Counted from the stretch's first letter, positions 1-7,570 are shown. The stretch: 64,000 nt of DNA from Gloeomargarita sp. SKYB120 (GCA_025062155.1 JANXAM010000006.1:1-64000); one strand, 5' to 3'. Notes: generated by a model from the letters alone, not told the origin. Translations and numbers: made by a program.

Positions 1-710
1 CCCGCGTTCAGGGTTTACTGGCCGTCGAACTGGATGGACAACTGGTGCAATTTCTCCAGAAAAAATATGGCCATTACTCCCATTTCTGGCTTGTGCAAGC
101 AGACATCTTAACCTTTAATTTACGGGCAACGCTGGACCAAAATCCCGACTTTCCTCCACCCAATAAGGTCGTCGCGAATATCCCTTATCACATCACCGGC
201 CCTTTGCTGAAATATCTGGTGGGTTCGCCGGCTCGTCCCTGGCCCTGGCCTTTCCAGCGCGTGGTGCTCCTCGTGCAAAAGGAAGTCGCGCAACGTCTCA
301 CCGCTCAGCCTGGAAGTAAAATCTTTGGTTCTTTGTCAGTCCTTCTTCAGTATGTTGCGCACTGTGAGTGGGTCTGTGATGTCCCATCTGACGCCTTTTA
401 TCCGCGACCGCAAGTAGATTCCGCCGTCATTTGTCTTACGCCCCGCCAGCCGGAACCAGCAGCGACTCATCCCCGCCGGTTTGAGCAGTGGGTACGTCAA
501 GGATTTAGCCAGCGCCGCAAGATGTTGCGCAATACGTTGCCTATAGACCGAACAATTTTAATTCCTATCTTGGAACAACTCGGTTATCCTGATACTGTGC
601 GAGCGGAAGCAATTAGCGCTACGGACTGGGTGCGTTTATGCAACGAACTACACAATCAGTTGTCGGATGAAACGCAGGTCCACCACTCCAAAGTGCAAGC
701 TGAAGGCTAA
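1..710 (+). CDS. rsmA: 16S rRNA adenine dimethyltransferase RsmA (KsgA), 5' end outside window
   Basis: Methylates two adjacent adenines near the 3' end of 16S rRNA during small-subunit maturation, using S-adenosylmethionine. The reading frame is open from base 3, so the N-terminal SAM-binding part is missing; about 235 residues remain. Visible motifs are the AVELD segment of the Rossmann domain and the catalytic NIPYHITGPLL motif, followed by the VQKEVAQRL region and a C-terminal domain with FSQRRKMLRN. The last 63 bases overlap the 3' end of the convergent hypothetical gene. Family assignment is firm. Confidence 0.95.
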   Translation, partial: RVQGLLAVELDGQLVQFLQKKYGHYSHFWLVQADILTFNLRATLDQNPDFPPPNKVVANIPYHITGPLLKYLVGSPARPWPWPFQRVVLLVQKEVAQRLTAQPGSKIFGSLSVLLQYVAHCEWVCDVPSDAFYPRPQVDSAVICLTPRQPEPAATHPRRFEQWVRQGFSQRRKMLRNTLPIDRTILIPILEQLGYPDTVRAEAISATDWVRLCNELHNQLSDETQVHHSKVQAEG

Positions 711-1901
711 CTTAAAATTCTCCAACACTTTAATCAGCCAGCGCACTTCTCCCTGCAATTTTTCGGCGTAGTAATTGAATAGGTGGCAGAGCAGCCGTTC
801 CAAATACCCCTTGACCTTGCGGCAAATCAACACAATTTTTAAGAGTAAACCCACTACTTTCGTTGGCCCCAATTGGCACAGCAAATCGATAAAGGTCTTG
901 TGATTACCGTTTTGGGCATTGTCAATCACGAGAAAATTTAACAAGCGGCTGCAGGTGCGAGTCAGGAGAAAATCATTGACGCCCTGGTGGTCGAACTGGG
1001 GGAATAGCTCATCTAAAAACTTATACAACTTGCGTGCAAAAATATCCCGATCTACCCCCGCCGGCATGGACGTAATGATGTAATTAGCCAAGTTTTGTTT
1101 GAACAACCGATAATTTTGGCCTTCGGAATTCTCCCGCAAAAACTTTTCCGCCCGCTCTTGATAGGTCATGCCGTTGTCCACCTTGCCGCCGAATAATTTG
1201 AGTGCCAGGTACAGTTCTTGATTGGTTAGAATGGTGGGGTTTTTCACGGGTTGGCAATTTTTATCGGCCCCGAGCGCCCGCCGGTATTCGTAGGTGACAT
1301 AGCGCGCCAACTGGTGTTCAAACTGGCGTTGGGCTTCGGTTTGGAGCTGCTGGACCACTTCCAACTGCTCCCGGAACTGCTGGCGGTCTTCTGTACCCGT
1401 CAGTTGGGCTTCGTAGAGATAGGGATAACGGCGCAATAAGCTCGCTAAGGGGCGGTCATCGGCTGGTTCGTCGCTGGCGTCTATGAGGGTGATGGTTTGG
1501 TACAACCGCAGGTACAAATCGGTCTGGGCAAAGCCTTGAAATAAGCGCCGCAAGGTTCCGACTGCCCGGCCTCGGTCGATCCCCCGCACTGGCGTCGGTC
1601 GAGTGAACATCTCTAACAACTGCTGCATCGCCCCCCGGTACTGGGACTGGTTGCGCCAGTGATTAACCAGGATGTAACAGCAGCGGTTCAGGATGTAGCG
1701 AAATCGCTTGGAGGCATCGGTGCGCAAAACCGCCCGTTCCAAAGCTGCGACGACATCTGGTTCACCTCGCAACTCGGTAAATAACTCCCAAAATCGGGCC
1801 AGTACCGCCTCGGGTGTTTCCTGCCGCACCCACCGGTACACACCGCTGTAGATGACCTCCTCGTCCGGGTTGTAGAGAATGTCCATTAAATAGTCCGCCA
1901 T
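648..1901 (-). CDS. Conserved cyanobacterial hypothetical protein (417 aa)
   Basis: I do not recognise a characterised function; the protein looks like a cyanobacteria-restricted hypothetical. It is soluble and mostly helical in character, rich in Arg, Leu and Gln, with a middle segment of coiled-coil appearance (EQLEVVQQLQTEAQRQFEH). No membrane segment or enzyme motif is seen. The frame stays open to 2066, but the ATG at 1901 (MADYLMDILYN) is preceded by GGAGG at proper spacing and the upstream extension is low-complexity, so I place the start here. Its 3' end runs tail-to-tail into rsmA. A tandem 10-bp repeat lies about 85 bp upstream of the start. Confidence 0.7.
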   Translation of the reverse strand: MADYLMDILYNPDEEVIYSGVYRWVRQETPEAVLARFWELFTELRGEPDVVAALERAVLRTDASKRFRYILNRCCYILVNHWRNQSQYRGAMQQLLEMFTRPTPVRGIDRGRAVGTLRRLFQGFAQTDLYLRLYQTITLIDASDEPADDRPLASLLRRYPYLYEAQLTGTEDRQQFREQLEVVQQLQTEAQRQFEHQLARYVTYEYRRALGADKNCQPVKNPTILTNQELYLALKLFGGKVDNGMTYQERAEKFLRENSEGQNYRLFKQNLANYIITSMPAGVDRDIFARKLYKFLDELFPQFDHQGVNDFLLTRTCSRLLNFLVIDNAQNGNHKTFIDLLCQLGPTKVVGLLLKIVLICRKVKGYLERLLCHLFNYYAEKLQGEVRWLIKVLENFKLAFSLHFGVVDLRFIRQLIV

Positions 1902-1976
1902 TCCTCCACCTCCCGACCTACGGCGACCAACCCCAGCATCGACTTCAGTAACAATACGGATAAATCGCAGTACATT

Positions 1977-2004
1977 GTTTACGCATTTACGTAGATTTAC
2001 GTAG
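1977..2004. repeat. Tandem ATTTACGTAG repeat upstream of the 417-aa hypothetical gene
   Basis: Two perfect copies of ATTTACGTAG lie head to tail at 1985-1994 and 1995-2004, with a partial third (GTTTACGC) at 1977-1984. The 10-bp period puts the copies on one face of the helix. They sit in the intergenic region between the leftward hypothetical gene and tRNA-Trp, 75-105 bp upstream of the gene start, where an operator is plausible. The function is inference only. Confidence 0.45.
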
Positions 2005-2199
2005 GCGACCTTGCCCGATGGAATGCCTGTTTCCTTAACTTTTATTAGACCGGAAAACGGTAGCAATCTGTGTAAGTCAGATCACAGGGGGATGGTGCTC
2101 CGAGTCATCTAGGCGTCCAGGGCCAAGTCCCGTTATTCTCACTCTGACCAATGCAGGTGGCTTCGCTATAGACTAGAAGATGGTAGGATCAATGGCCGT

Positions 2200-2272
2200 G
2201 CGTCCTTAGTTCAGTTGGTAGAACGTCGGTCTCCAAAACCGAAAGTCGGGGGTTCGAGTCCCTCAGGGCGCG
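2200..2272 (+). tRNA. trnW: tRNA-Trp (CCA anticodon)
   Basis: A 73-nt cloverleaf: acceptor stem GCGTCCT/AGGGCGC, D arm with GTTCAGTTGGTAGAAC, anticodon stem TCGGT/ACCGA with loop CTCCAAA (anticodon CCA), and T arm GGGGG-TTCGAGT-CCCTC. No CCA tail is encoded. The 3' half from 2228 is part of the left attachment site of an integrated element, so this tRNA is a hybrid: a chromosomal 5' half joined to a 3' half restored by the element. Confidence 0.95.
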
Positions 2273-2305
2273 TCGAAAACCTAAGCCCTAAAACGCAATA
2301 CCTGG
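2228..2305 (+). repeat. attL: left 78-bp copy of the attachment repeat
   Basis: It begins at GGTCTCC in the tRNA-Trp anticodon arm, covers the last 45 nt of the tRNA and continues 33 bp beyond it to CCTGG at 2305. It is identical at every base to 7571-7648. The neighbouring bases differ (C versus T on the left, G versus T on the right), which fixes the repeat ends. Strand exchange probably occurs in the anticodon-to-T-arm part, as for other tRNA-targeting integrases; the exact crossover cannot be read. Confidence 0.95.
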
Positions 2306-2381
2306 GCCGTTTCTAGCCGTTAGCGGGTCTGGGGGATGTTGTCCAAATGGGACTGATTCCGACTGGTTGCTGGCCATTTTC

Positions 2382-2400
2382 TAGTCAAGATTTAGTCAAG
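2382..2400 (+). repeat. Presumed integrase arm-type site (left copy)
   Basis: TAGTCAAGATTTAGTCAAG is two TAGTCAAG octamers separated by 3 bp (ATT). The same 19 bp recurs at 7494-7512, inside the other end of the element. This copy is 76 bp inside attL and overlaps the last codons and stop of the integrase gene. In the excised circle both copies would flank the core, the arrangement expected of P and P' arm sites. The binding role is inferred from position and repetition. Confidence 0.65.
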
Positions 2401-3521
2401 GCTAGGTTGGCCAGGGGTGGGGTAGGCCGGTCAGGGGCACGGCATACGCGGTTGTACTCCTGCTGGTACAGGTCAGCAGTGATCCAACGGTGGTAGGTTT
2501 GGGTGTGGACTTCCACCGAATGGCCCATCATCCGAGCAGCCAGGGCAATGGGTAGGTTGAACTGGATAGCCCGGATAGCCCAACAGTGGCGAAGTGCATA
2601 GGGCGTGAAAGGAACATTAGCCCGTCGAAAGGCTTGGGTGACCCGTTGACCAAGGTCTCGGTTAGTAGCCCCACTGCAAGGGGGGAGCATTTCCTGGTCT
2701 AAGCACCACTGGGTTGCCCATTCCGGGTACAGGGGATACACCAGGCGGCTACCTGTCTTACCATCTGTGACCCGCAACTGGGGAAAGTCTGACCACTCCA
2801 GGTGGAATACTTCGTGTGGGCGTAACCCGTAAGCAGCTAAAACACCATAAACCCATCGCCAATGGGGATTTTTTATCTGCTCCCGAGTGATGACAATTTG
2901 TTCATCGGTGGGTAGTTCCCGTTCCCCAACAGACCGGTGGGAGTAGTTACCCCGCAGGGGTTTCAGGTCAATCGAGGACAAACCGGCAAAATTGGCCAAA
3001 GCCTGACAAGCTTGAACCCATCGCCGTCGGGTACGGGTATTGGGCGGGGTTTGCTTGACTGCTTGCTCTAGCAAGTCACTGGTCAGGGGGAGATGCCCTG
3101 GCAAGTGTTTGAATACGGCTAGATAGTCCGTTTTCCAGGTCGTTTGAGTTTTATCTGTGCATCCCCTACGGGTGAAATAATCCTGCTCAAAACGGCTAAC
3201 CCAATCGGCCACAGTTGTCGGTTTCTTCTCATCTCTTAGATAGATTTCCCAGCTAAATTCTTTACGGGCAAGTAATCCTGATACTTTATGGGCTTCCTTT
3301 TCTGCTTCTTTAACTCCGGCTGGATTTGCTTCAATATACAATCGCGATAACGGTATGCGTTGTTGCTTCCTAATGGGACTGTTTTCCCTATTACGGATTG
3401 GGAACATTCCCCGCAAATACAAGGCACTACCAATCCGTTCTATACGGATACTGATGCCACCAGCTTTGAGCCTTTGGTTAGCTTGGTCAATTAACTGCTT
3501 AACCCGATCAGGTTTGGTCAT
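2385..3521 (-). CDS. int: Tyrosine recombinase (integrase) of the tRNA-Trp element
   Basis: Carries out site-specific integration and excision of the element. The 378-aa protein has an N-terminal DNA-binding part, a core-binding SAM-like region (about 100-185) and a C-terminal catalytic domain. Catalytic residues can be read as R234 (LRPHEV), K255 (DGKTGS), R311 in YALRH, H334 in GHS and nucleophile Y343 (TYHRW). The usual first His of HxxR is Tyr308, a substitution I believe occurs in other integrases. The gene is transcribed leftward towards attL; its stop lies inside the repeated TAGTCAAG site. The excisionase-like gene is upstream on the same strand. Only the DNA target (tRNA-Trp) is certain from context. 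Confidence 0.95.
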   Translation of the reverse strand: MTKPDRVKQLIDQANQRLKAGGISIRIERIGSALYLRGMFPIRNRENSPIRKQQRIPLSRLYIEANPAGVKEAEKEAHKVSGLLARKEFSWEIYLRDEKKPTTVADWVSRFEQDYFTRRGCTDKTQTTWKTDYLAVFKHLPGHLPLTSDLLEQAVKQTPPNTRTRRRWVQACQALANFAGLSSIDLKPLRGNYSHRSVGERELPTDEQIVITREQIKNPHWRWVYGVLAAYGLRPHEVFHLEWSDFPQLRVTDGKTGSRLVYPLYPEWATQWCLDQEMLPPCSGATNRDLGQRVTQAFRRANVPFTPYALRHCWAIRAIQFNLPIALAARMMGHSVEVHTQTYHRWITADLYQQEYNRVCRAPDRPTPPLANLALTKS

Positions 3522-3663
3522 ATTACGTTGTACTGCTAATGTTTACAACATCGCATTGGTTGGACTTTTGCAGCCAAATCAAGTGAAAAAAAATTGTTAC
3601 CCATGCATCCGGTACTATGACCTTATTTTACCGGATATATGGCTATTTGGTGATACTGGTTTT

Positions 3664-3891
3664 TCATAGTTTAATACCAAATGCTTCGGCAATACGTGTT
3701 TTATGCCAGCGATAAGTTGGTCGGTAAGCATCCGGATCAAGGGCATAATAATGAAAACCCTTAACCAGTTTATTGCCATGTATCAGGCGGTAGAGATGCT
3801 CACGAGAGACCCCCAGGAGATGGGTCATCTCTGTTGTTGATACCCACATCTTTTCCGACTTGGGGTTAGTTTTCTTGGTCATTGTCTTCAC
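3664..3891 (-). CDS. Small helix-turn-helix protein, excisionase/AlpA-like
   Basis: 75 aa. The segment WVSTTEMTHLLGVSREHLYR is a helix-turn-helix of the kind in AlpA/excisionase-type proteins, followed by a winged basic tail with RPTYRWHKTRI. It lies between the integrase and the XRE gene, and its start overlaps the end of the XRE gene by 26 bp, so the two are probably co-translated. By position it is the likely recombination directionality factor, or a regulator of int. It could start at the fourth residue (MTKKTNPK). Function is inferred from fold and context. Confidence 0.75.
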   Translation of the reverse strand: MKTMTKKTNPKSEKMWVSTTEMTHLLGVSREHLYRLIHGNKLVKGFHYYALDPDAYRPTYRWHKTRIAEAFGIKL

Positions 3892-4342
3892 TCTCCATTG
3901 CTTTTCTTTCTTGCTGCATATTGACGCTGATCCATTCGGTCAGCTTCATAGCTGGAGTGCCATCCTTAAATTTGGGAATCGTTTGCTTGGCCTGCTCTAG
4001 TAGGTCTGGGGTGGTTATCCCCAGCTTGAGCAGCGTGTCCAGCACAGCTTGGATATTTTCTGGTTTTTCCCGTTCGAGTATCTCAGGTTGAGAGACCGAC
4101 CGGGCTAGGTCGTAAAACTCGTCGGGGTACTTCAGCACTTCGTAGAAGGTCAACGTGGCCACAGGGTCAACCTGGCGTAACCCATCGGCCAGCTTCTCAA
4201 TGTCATCCCACATCAAGGACGCTTGCCGTCCCGTTATCACCTTGCTCAGGTTGGCTTTACTGACCCCAGATAACTTAGCCAGCCGGTAGGCCGTCAGGTT
4301 CCACCGAGAAAGAATCAACTGTATTGCCTTGCCAATGTTCAT
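3866..4342 (-). CDS. XRE-family transcriptional regulator (repressor candidate)
   Basis: 158 aa. The N-terminal Cro/C1-type helix-turn-helix is residues 5-60 (NLTAYRLAKLSGVSKANLSK then VITGR). The C-terminal part, from about residue 65, is acidic and helical with no protease (LexA-like Ser/Lys) signature, so RecA-stimulated self-cleavage is not expected. It is first in the leftward XRE-xis operon, with int further downstream, and diverges from the ribbon-helix-helix gene with only 43 bp between starts. That layout suggests a master repressor controlling both directions. No clear Shine-Dalgarno precedes the ATG. Confidence 0.88.
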   Translation of the reverse strand: MNIGKAIQLILSRWNLTAYRLAKLSGVSKANLSKVITGRQASLMWDDIEKLADGLRQVDPVATLTFYEVLKYPDEFYDLARSVSQPEILEREKPENIQAVLDTLLKLGITTPDLLEQAKQTIPKFKDGTPAMKLTEWISVNMQQERKAMESEDNDQEN

Positions 4343-4385
4343 GGTTTTGTTTTAGTATTTAGGTAGTCTCTATTAGGATACCACT
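4343..4385. promoter_or_regulatory. Divergent control region between XRE regulator and RHH gene
   Basis: Only 43 bp separate the two divergent start codons, so both promoters and any operator must overlap here or lie inside the genes. The sequence is AT-rich with GGTA and TACC half-sites spaced 14 bp apart (GGTAGT and GATACC). I could not fit good -10/-35 pairs. Assignment as the element's decision switch rests on gene arrangement. Confidence 0.45.
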
Positions 4386-4559
4386 ATGACCCGACGCTTT
4401 TCAAGCCAATTGTCGCCCATTAAGCTAAGCGATGACCTACGCCAAGCGTTACAGCAGATTGCTGATGAACGGGAAATACCCCTGGCACTTGCTGTTCGGG
4501 AAGCTATCCGGCTGTATGTGAAATTCCACGGCAAAAATTCATCGGTCGAAACTCTGTAA
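4386..4559 (+). CDS. Ribbon-helix-helix (CopG-like) DNA-binding protein, 57 aa
   Basis: The translation begins MTRRFSSQLSPIKLSDDLRQ and continues through ALQQIADEREIPLALAVREA to a VKFHGKNSS tail. The pattern beta strand (SPIKLSD), helix (DLRQALQQIADERE), helix (PLALAVREAIRLYV) is the ribbon-helix-helix fold of small repressors and copy-number regulators. It is divergent from the XRE gene and lies upstream of the primase/helicase gene, so it could control replication of the element. An inverted repeat (TGTAAAC/GTTTACA) begins over its stop codon. Confidence 0.72.
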   Translation: MTRRFSSQLSPIKLSDDLRQALQQIADEREIPLALAVREAIRLYVKFHGKNSSVETL

Positions 4560-4582
4560 ACAATGTACTGCTTTTGTTTACA
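4555..4582. promoter_or_regulatory. Inverted repeat TGTAAAC / GTTTACA upstream of the primase gene
   Basis: TGTAAAC at 4555-4561 and GTTTACA at 4576-4582 are perfect 7-bp arms with a 14-bp spacer. A third copy of the half-site, TGTAAACA, lies at 4703-4710, just before the primase ribosome-binding site. Three half-sites in 160 bp between a DNA-binding protein gene and the replication gene fit an operator for the RHH or XRE protein. Binding is inferred. Confidence 0.5.
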
Positions 4583-4607
4583 TTGTCGTTCTGATGGAGA
4601 TTTAGAG

Positions 4608-4733
4608 ATGAAGACGTACTTCAACATGGCATTGGTTTGGATGGGGTCTTTAGCCCATAAAAAATCGCCCCAGAGATTGGTCGTCTGGGGCAATTCTGCA
4701 ACTGTAAACATTAACACTCCAAAGGAGGTTTGA
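4608..4733 (+). CDS. Possible 41-aa leader ORF before the primase gene
   Basis: Open from ATG 4608 to TGA 4731-4733 (MKTYFNMALVWMGSLAHKKS then 21 more residues). It ends 2 bp before the primase ATG and contains the primase Shine-Dalgarno in its last codons, so translational coupling is possible. A GGAGATTTAGAG sequence precedes it. No similarity is recognised, and it contains a strong hairpin (4667-4691), so it may be non-coding leader instead. Confidence 0.25.
   Translation: MKTYFNMALVWMGSLAHKKSPQRLVVWGNSATVNINTPKEV
4667..4691 (-). terminator. Hairpin with terminator character on the minus strand
   Basis: GCCCCAGA (4667-4674) pairs perfectly with TCTGGGGC (4684-4691) around a 9-nt loop. 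An A-run at 4659-4664 on the plus strand becomes a U-run after the hairpin on the minus strand, the form of an intrinsic terminator for leftward transcription. It could block antisense transcription from reaching the switch region, or act as a leader structure for the primase mRNA in the plus direction. Confidence 0.5.
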
Positions 4734-4735
4734 TC

Positions 4736-7399
4736 ATGAATGTAACAGAAAAATTCTCCCACTCTAGTATGTCACATCCTTGTCCTGTTTGCGGTCGCAC
4801 CAAGGATGGTGACTGTCGGATAACGGCTGATAGTGTGTTTTGCCATACGCACCAGCATATCCGGCCAGGGGAGACGCTCAAGGGCCATGATGGCCAGACC
4901 TGGGCGTGTGTTAGTAAGACGGCCAAGGGTGCAGGATGGGGTATCTTTAAGCTGCATCAACCCCGCCAGTGGGTGAAACCCGCACGACCGAAACAGGAAA
5001 CCTACTACCAGTACCCTGGACGGGATGGAAAGCCACTGGTACGGGTCAAGCGGATTGATGATGGTCAAGGGCGCAAGCGCTTCATCCAGGAACGGTGGGA
5101 TGGCCACCGGTGGGTGGCTGGTCTGGGTGACCTGAACCGGCGCTTAATCCCGGTTTACCGGTATACCGATGTCCGGCGGGCAATCGAATTGGGGAATGGC
5201 CCCAAGCTGGACGGGAAACCCCTGGTGGTTTGGGTGGAAGGGGAGAAAACCGCAGATGCACTTTGGGAGGTTGGTATTCCGGCCACCACATCCATTGGGG
5301 GTAGCCAGGGGTTTACGTCCTACGGCGAGTATTACCACGACCTAGAAGGGGCTGTCTTGGTGATTGCCCCTGACCGTGATCAGAAGGGGTTGGAGTATGC
5401 TCGCCAGGTGGCTGCTGCCTTCAATGGCAACGTCAAGGGGTGGGTTTATGCCGGGGATAAGGCCCATTGGCAAGACCCCAGCGATGGCTATGACCTGGCG
5501 GACTGGATTGCCGAACTACGCCAGCAGGGACTTGATGATACGGCCATCCGTCAATTCATCCTGGGCGCTATTGGCCAAAAGAGAGAAATCGCTGTTCCGG
5601 TTTCATCCCGTGGCGATGGCGAAACTGAAGTTACCCATGAACTGGTGGGTCAGTTATTGGCACAAACCCAAGCCCGTTTTGACATCCACAAACTAGTTCA
5701 CCCCACCCTGGCAAAAGCCATCAGCTCAAAAGCCCAGTCGTTCAATTTGCCGCCAGAGATATTGCTGAGTGTGTTTCTGGTGGTGGCATCATCCTTGGTT
5801 CCCCACAAATTGCAACTAGGAGAAGACTACTTGATACCTGGTTTGCTTTGGCTCGGTCTGGTGGGAGACAGTGGCACTGGGAAAAGCCCTGTCTTAGACT
5901 TATTTACATCGCCATTGCAGAATCTGCAACTAGAAGCGTTTGAAAGCTATAAGCAAGAACTGAAAGAGTGGGAAAATACAGAAGATAGAGACGAAGACCT
6001 TAAGCCCAAACGACGGTTTTACTACATTTCCGATTTGACTTGGGAAGCCATCAAAAAAGCAATGGAAGCCCGTAGCCATTGCTTAGTTTATTCGGACGAG
6101 TTAGCTGGTTTTGTCAATGGCTTAGGCCAATACAAACCAAGGGCTGGGAATGACCGACAACGCTGGTTGACAGCATATAACGGTGGTTCAATTGACATTC
6201 TCAGGGTTGATGAGTCCCACCATATCCCTAGTGTACACCTAAGCATTTTGGGTGGTATCCAGCCCAGTGTCTTGCATAAACTCATCAAGAGTGATGGCGA
6301 AGTGGTAGATGGGTTTTGGGCACGGTTTATGTGGGTAGAAATGCCACATAGAAAAGTCCCCTGCCCACTGGATATGCCCAAATCAAACCTGCTCTCTGTC
6401 CTGGAATCGGTTTACCAGGTTTTAGATCGCAGGGCAAGCGTTTCCACCACATTTGAACTAGACGCCAAAGGAAAGCAAGTCTGGCGACAATGGTGGGATG
6501 AGATTGAGACCTTGAAAGACGATGAACTAAATCCGTTCATCCGTGCCCTGTATCCCAAATTGTTGGAACGGGCTGGACGGATTGCTCTGGTTGCTCATTG
6601 CGTGAACTGTGCAGTTGCCAATACCCCACCAGGGGAAACCATCCCAGTCGAAACCCTGAAGTGGGCAATTGCCTTTACCCGGTGGACACTTCAGCAAGCC
6701 AGGGCTGTTTATGGTGATTGTGGCTATGCCGAATCACCTGAAGCCCAACGAGTCGCCCGTTTTGTGCAACGCTTCCAAGGGAAGCAAGTGAACGGTCGGC
6801 GGGTTGTGACCTGGTGGACAGGTGGAAAGAAACCAAGCGCTAAGGATGCCCGGAATTGGTTGGCCAACTTGGTCAACCTGGGATATGCCCAGCCCGTTAA
6901 GGGAACCCCTGACCAACCTGATTACACCGTGCTGGTTTTAGGTACATCAGGTACATCACAGGTACAAAATCGCCCAAATGCCGACTATGACGATGTTCCA
7001 GCAGGTACATCGTCAGGTACATCACCAGGTACATCGCAGGTACATCCGGTACATGCCCCATGGGAGATACTGGATGATGTACCTGGGAATGTACCTGATG
7101 TACCTGGGAATGTACCTGATGCAGGTACACCGGAAAGTCTCTACCTGTCGGGCTTTCCGGAAATTGTACCTGATGTACCTGATGTACCTGACGATGTACC
7201 TGAAGAGCAGCCACCGACCCTGACGAAGGAAGAAATCCTGGAGCGATTTCCACTTGGTTCGCTGGTGTTGGCACCTAGACAGTCGAGGCCGTTGCCTGTA
7301 GTGGGTGTGGTGTCTACGTTCAATTTGCTGAAGCTTCAGCAGCCAAATGGCGAACCCTGGTACGTACATTGGGTAGATGCCAAGTTGGTAAAGGAGTAG
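4736..7399 (+). CDS. Primase/helicase (zinc finger, Toprim, DUF3987-type ATPase), 887 aa
   Basis: Likely replication protein of the element. Order of domains: CHC2-like zinc finger (C16, C19, C27, C36 with H37/H39), Toprim domain with VEGEK (167-171) and PDRD (212-215), then a DUF3987-like P-loop ATPase with Walker A GDSGTGKS (377-384) and an acidic strand near 448 (LVYSDELAG). After about residue 735 comes a low-complexity Gly/Thr/Ser then Asp/Val/Pro segment encoded by an iteron-like DNA array, then a conserved-looking tail (PWYVHWVDAK). The ATG at 4736 follows AAGGAGG at 7-nt spacing and is preferred over an upstream TTG. A shorter related N-terminal fragment lies at 34794-35055. The overall plan recalls phage P4 alpha and satellite primases, by analogy only. 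Confidence 0.9.
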   Translation: MNVTEKFSHSSMSHPCPVCGRTKDGDCRITADSVFCHTHQHIRPGETLKGHDGQTWACVSKTAKGAGWGIFKLHQPRQWVKPARPKQETYYQYPGRDGKPLVRVKRIDDGQGRKRFIQERWDGHRWVAGLGDLNRRLIPVYRYTDVRRAIELGNGPKLDGKPLVVWVEGEKTADALWEVGIPATTSIGGSQGFTSYGEYYHDLEGAVLVIAPDRDQKGLEYARQVAAAFNGNVKGWVYAGDKAHWQDPSDGYDLADWIAELRQQGLDDTAIRQFILGAIGQKREIAVPVSSRGDGETEVTHELVGQLLAQTQARFDIHKLVHPTLAKAISSKAQSFNLPPEILLSVFLVVASSLVPHKLQLGEDYLIPGLLWLGLVGDSGTGKSPVLDLFTSPLQNLQLEAFESYKQELKEWENTEDRDEDLKPKRRFYYISDLTWEAIKKAMEARSHCLVYSDELAGFVNGLGQYKPRAGNDRQRWLTAYNGGSIDILRVDESHHIPSVHLSILGGIQPSVLHKLIKSDGEVVDGFWARFMWVEMPHRKVPCPLDMPKSNLLSVLESVYQVLDRRASVSTTFELDAKGKQVWRQWWDEIETLKDDELNPFIRALYPKLLERAGRIALVAHCVNCAVANTPPGETIPVETLKWAIAFTRWTLQQARAVYGDCGYAESPEAQRVARFVQRFQGKQVNGRRVVTWWTGGKKPSAKDARNWLANLVNLGYAQPVKGTPDQPDYTVLVLGTSGTSQVQNRPNADYDDVPAGTSSGTSPGTSQVHPVHAPWEILDDVPGNVPDVPGNVPDAGTPESLYLSGFPEIVPDVPDVPDDVPEEQPPTLTKEEILERFPLGSLVLAPRQSRPLPVVGVVSTFNLLKLQQPNGEPWYVHWVDAKLVKE
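6941..7200. repeat. Iteron-like array of GGTACATC in two opposed blocks
   Basis: Exact GGTACATC at 6941, 6950, 7004, 7016, 7028 and 7039; variants at 6961, 7048 and 7124. Exact reverse complement GATGTACC at 7076, 7097, 7172, 7181 and 7193; variants at 7088, 7109 and 7163. Spacings of 9-12 bp dominate, near one helical turn. The left block is mainly forward and the right block mainly reverse. The same DNA word encodes Gly-Thr-Ser in one orientation and Asp-Val-Pro in the other within one reading frame, so DNA-level selection explains it better than protein repeats. A replication origin bound by the encoded primase is the simplest reading. Confidence 0.8.
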
Positions 7400-7493
7400 A
7401 TGCCTAATGGCCACCAGATGCCAAAGCTTTGGTTCAGCATCGGTGTTAAAGAGCGACGTTATACTTTCTGAAGCAATCCCCAGACGGTTGTTT

Positions 7494-7512
7494 TAGTCAA
7501 GATTTAGTCAAG
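7494..7512 (+). repeat. Presumed integrase arm-type site (right copy)
   Basis: Identical 19 bp to 2382-2400 (two TAGTCAAG octamers with a 3-bp spacer), in the same orientation and 58 bp inside attR. The stretch 7400-7570 between the primase stop and attR has no gene. It holds this site and otherwise nothing I can identify. Confidence 0.65.
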
Positions 7513-7570
7513 CTTCGGGGGGCTATGGCCAGAATGACGACTACAACGGTTCTTCCTGGTCTGCTGGTAT

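Noticed and set aside
4373-4762. Leftward 129-aa ORF opposite the RHH gene
   Set aside because: It crosses the hairpin and overlaps the recognisable RHH gene antisense. Its sequence looks like no protein.
6941-7200. CRISPR array
   Set aside because: Repeat units are only 8 bp, occur in both orientations and are embedded in an intact reading frame. There are no spacer-length regularities or cas genes.
6897-7274. Antisense ORF of 125 aa rich in Val/His/Gln/Tyr across the GTAC array
   Set aside because: Its low-complexity composition is only the reverse reading of the octamer array. It has no ribosome-binding site and opposes the primase gene.
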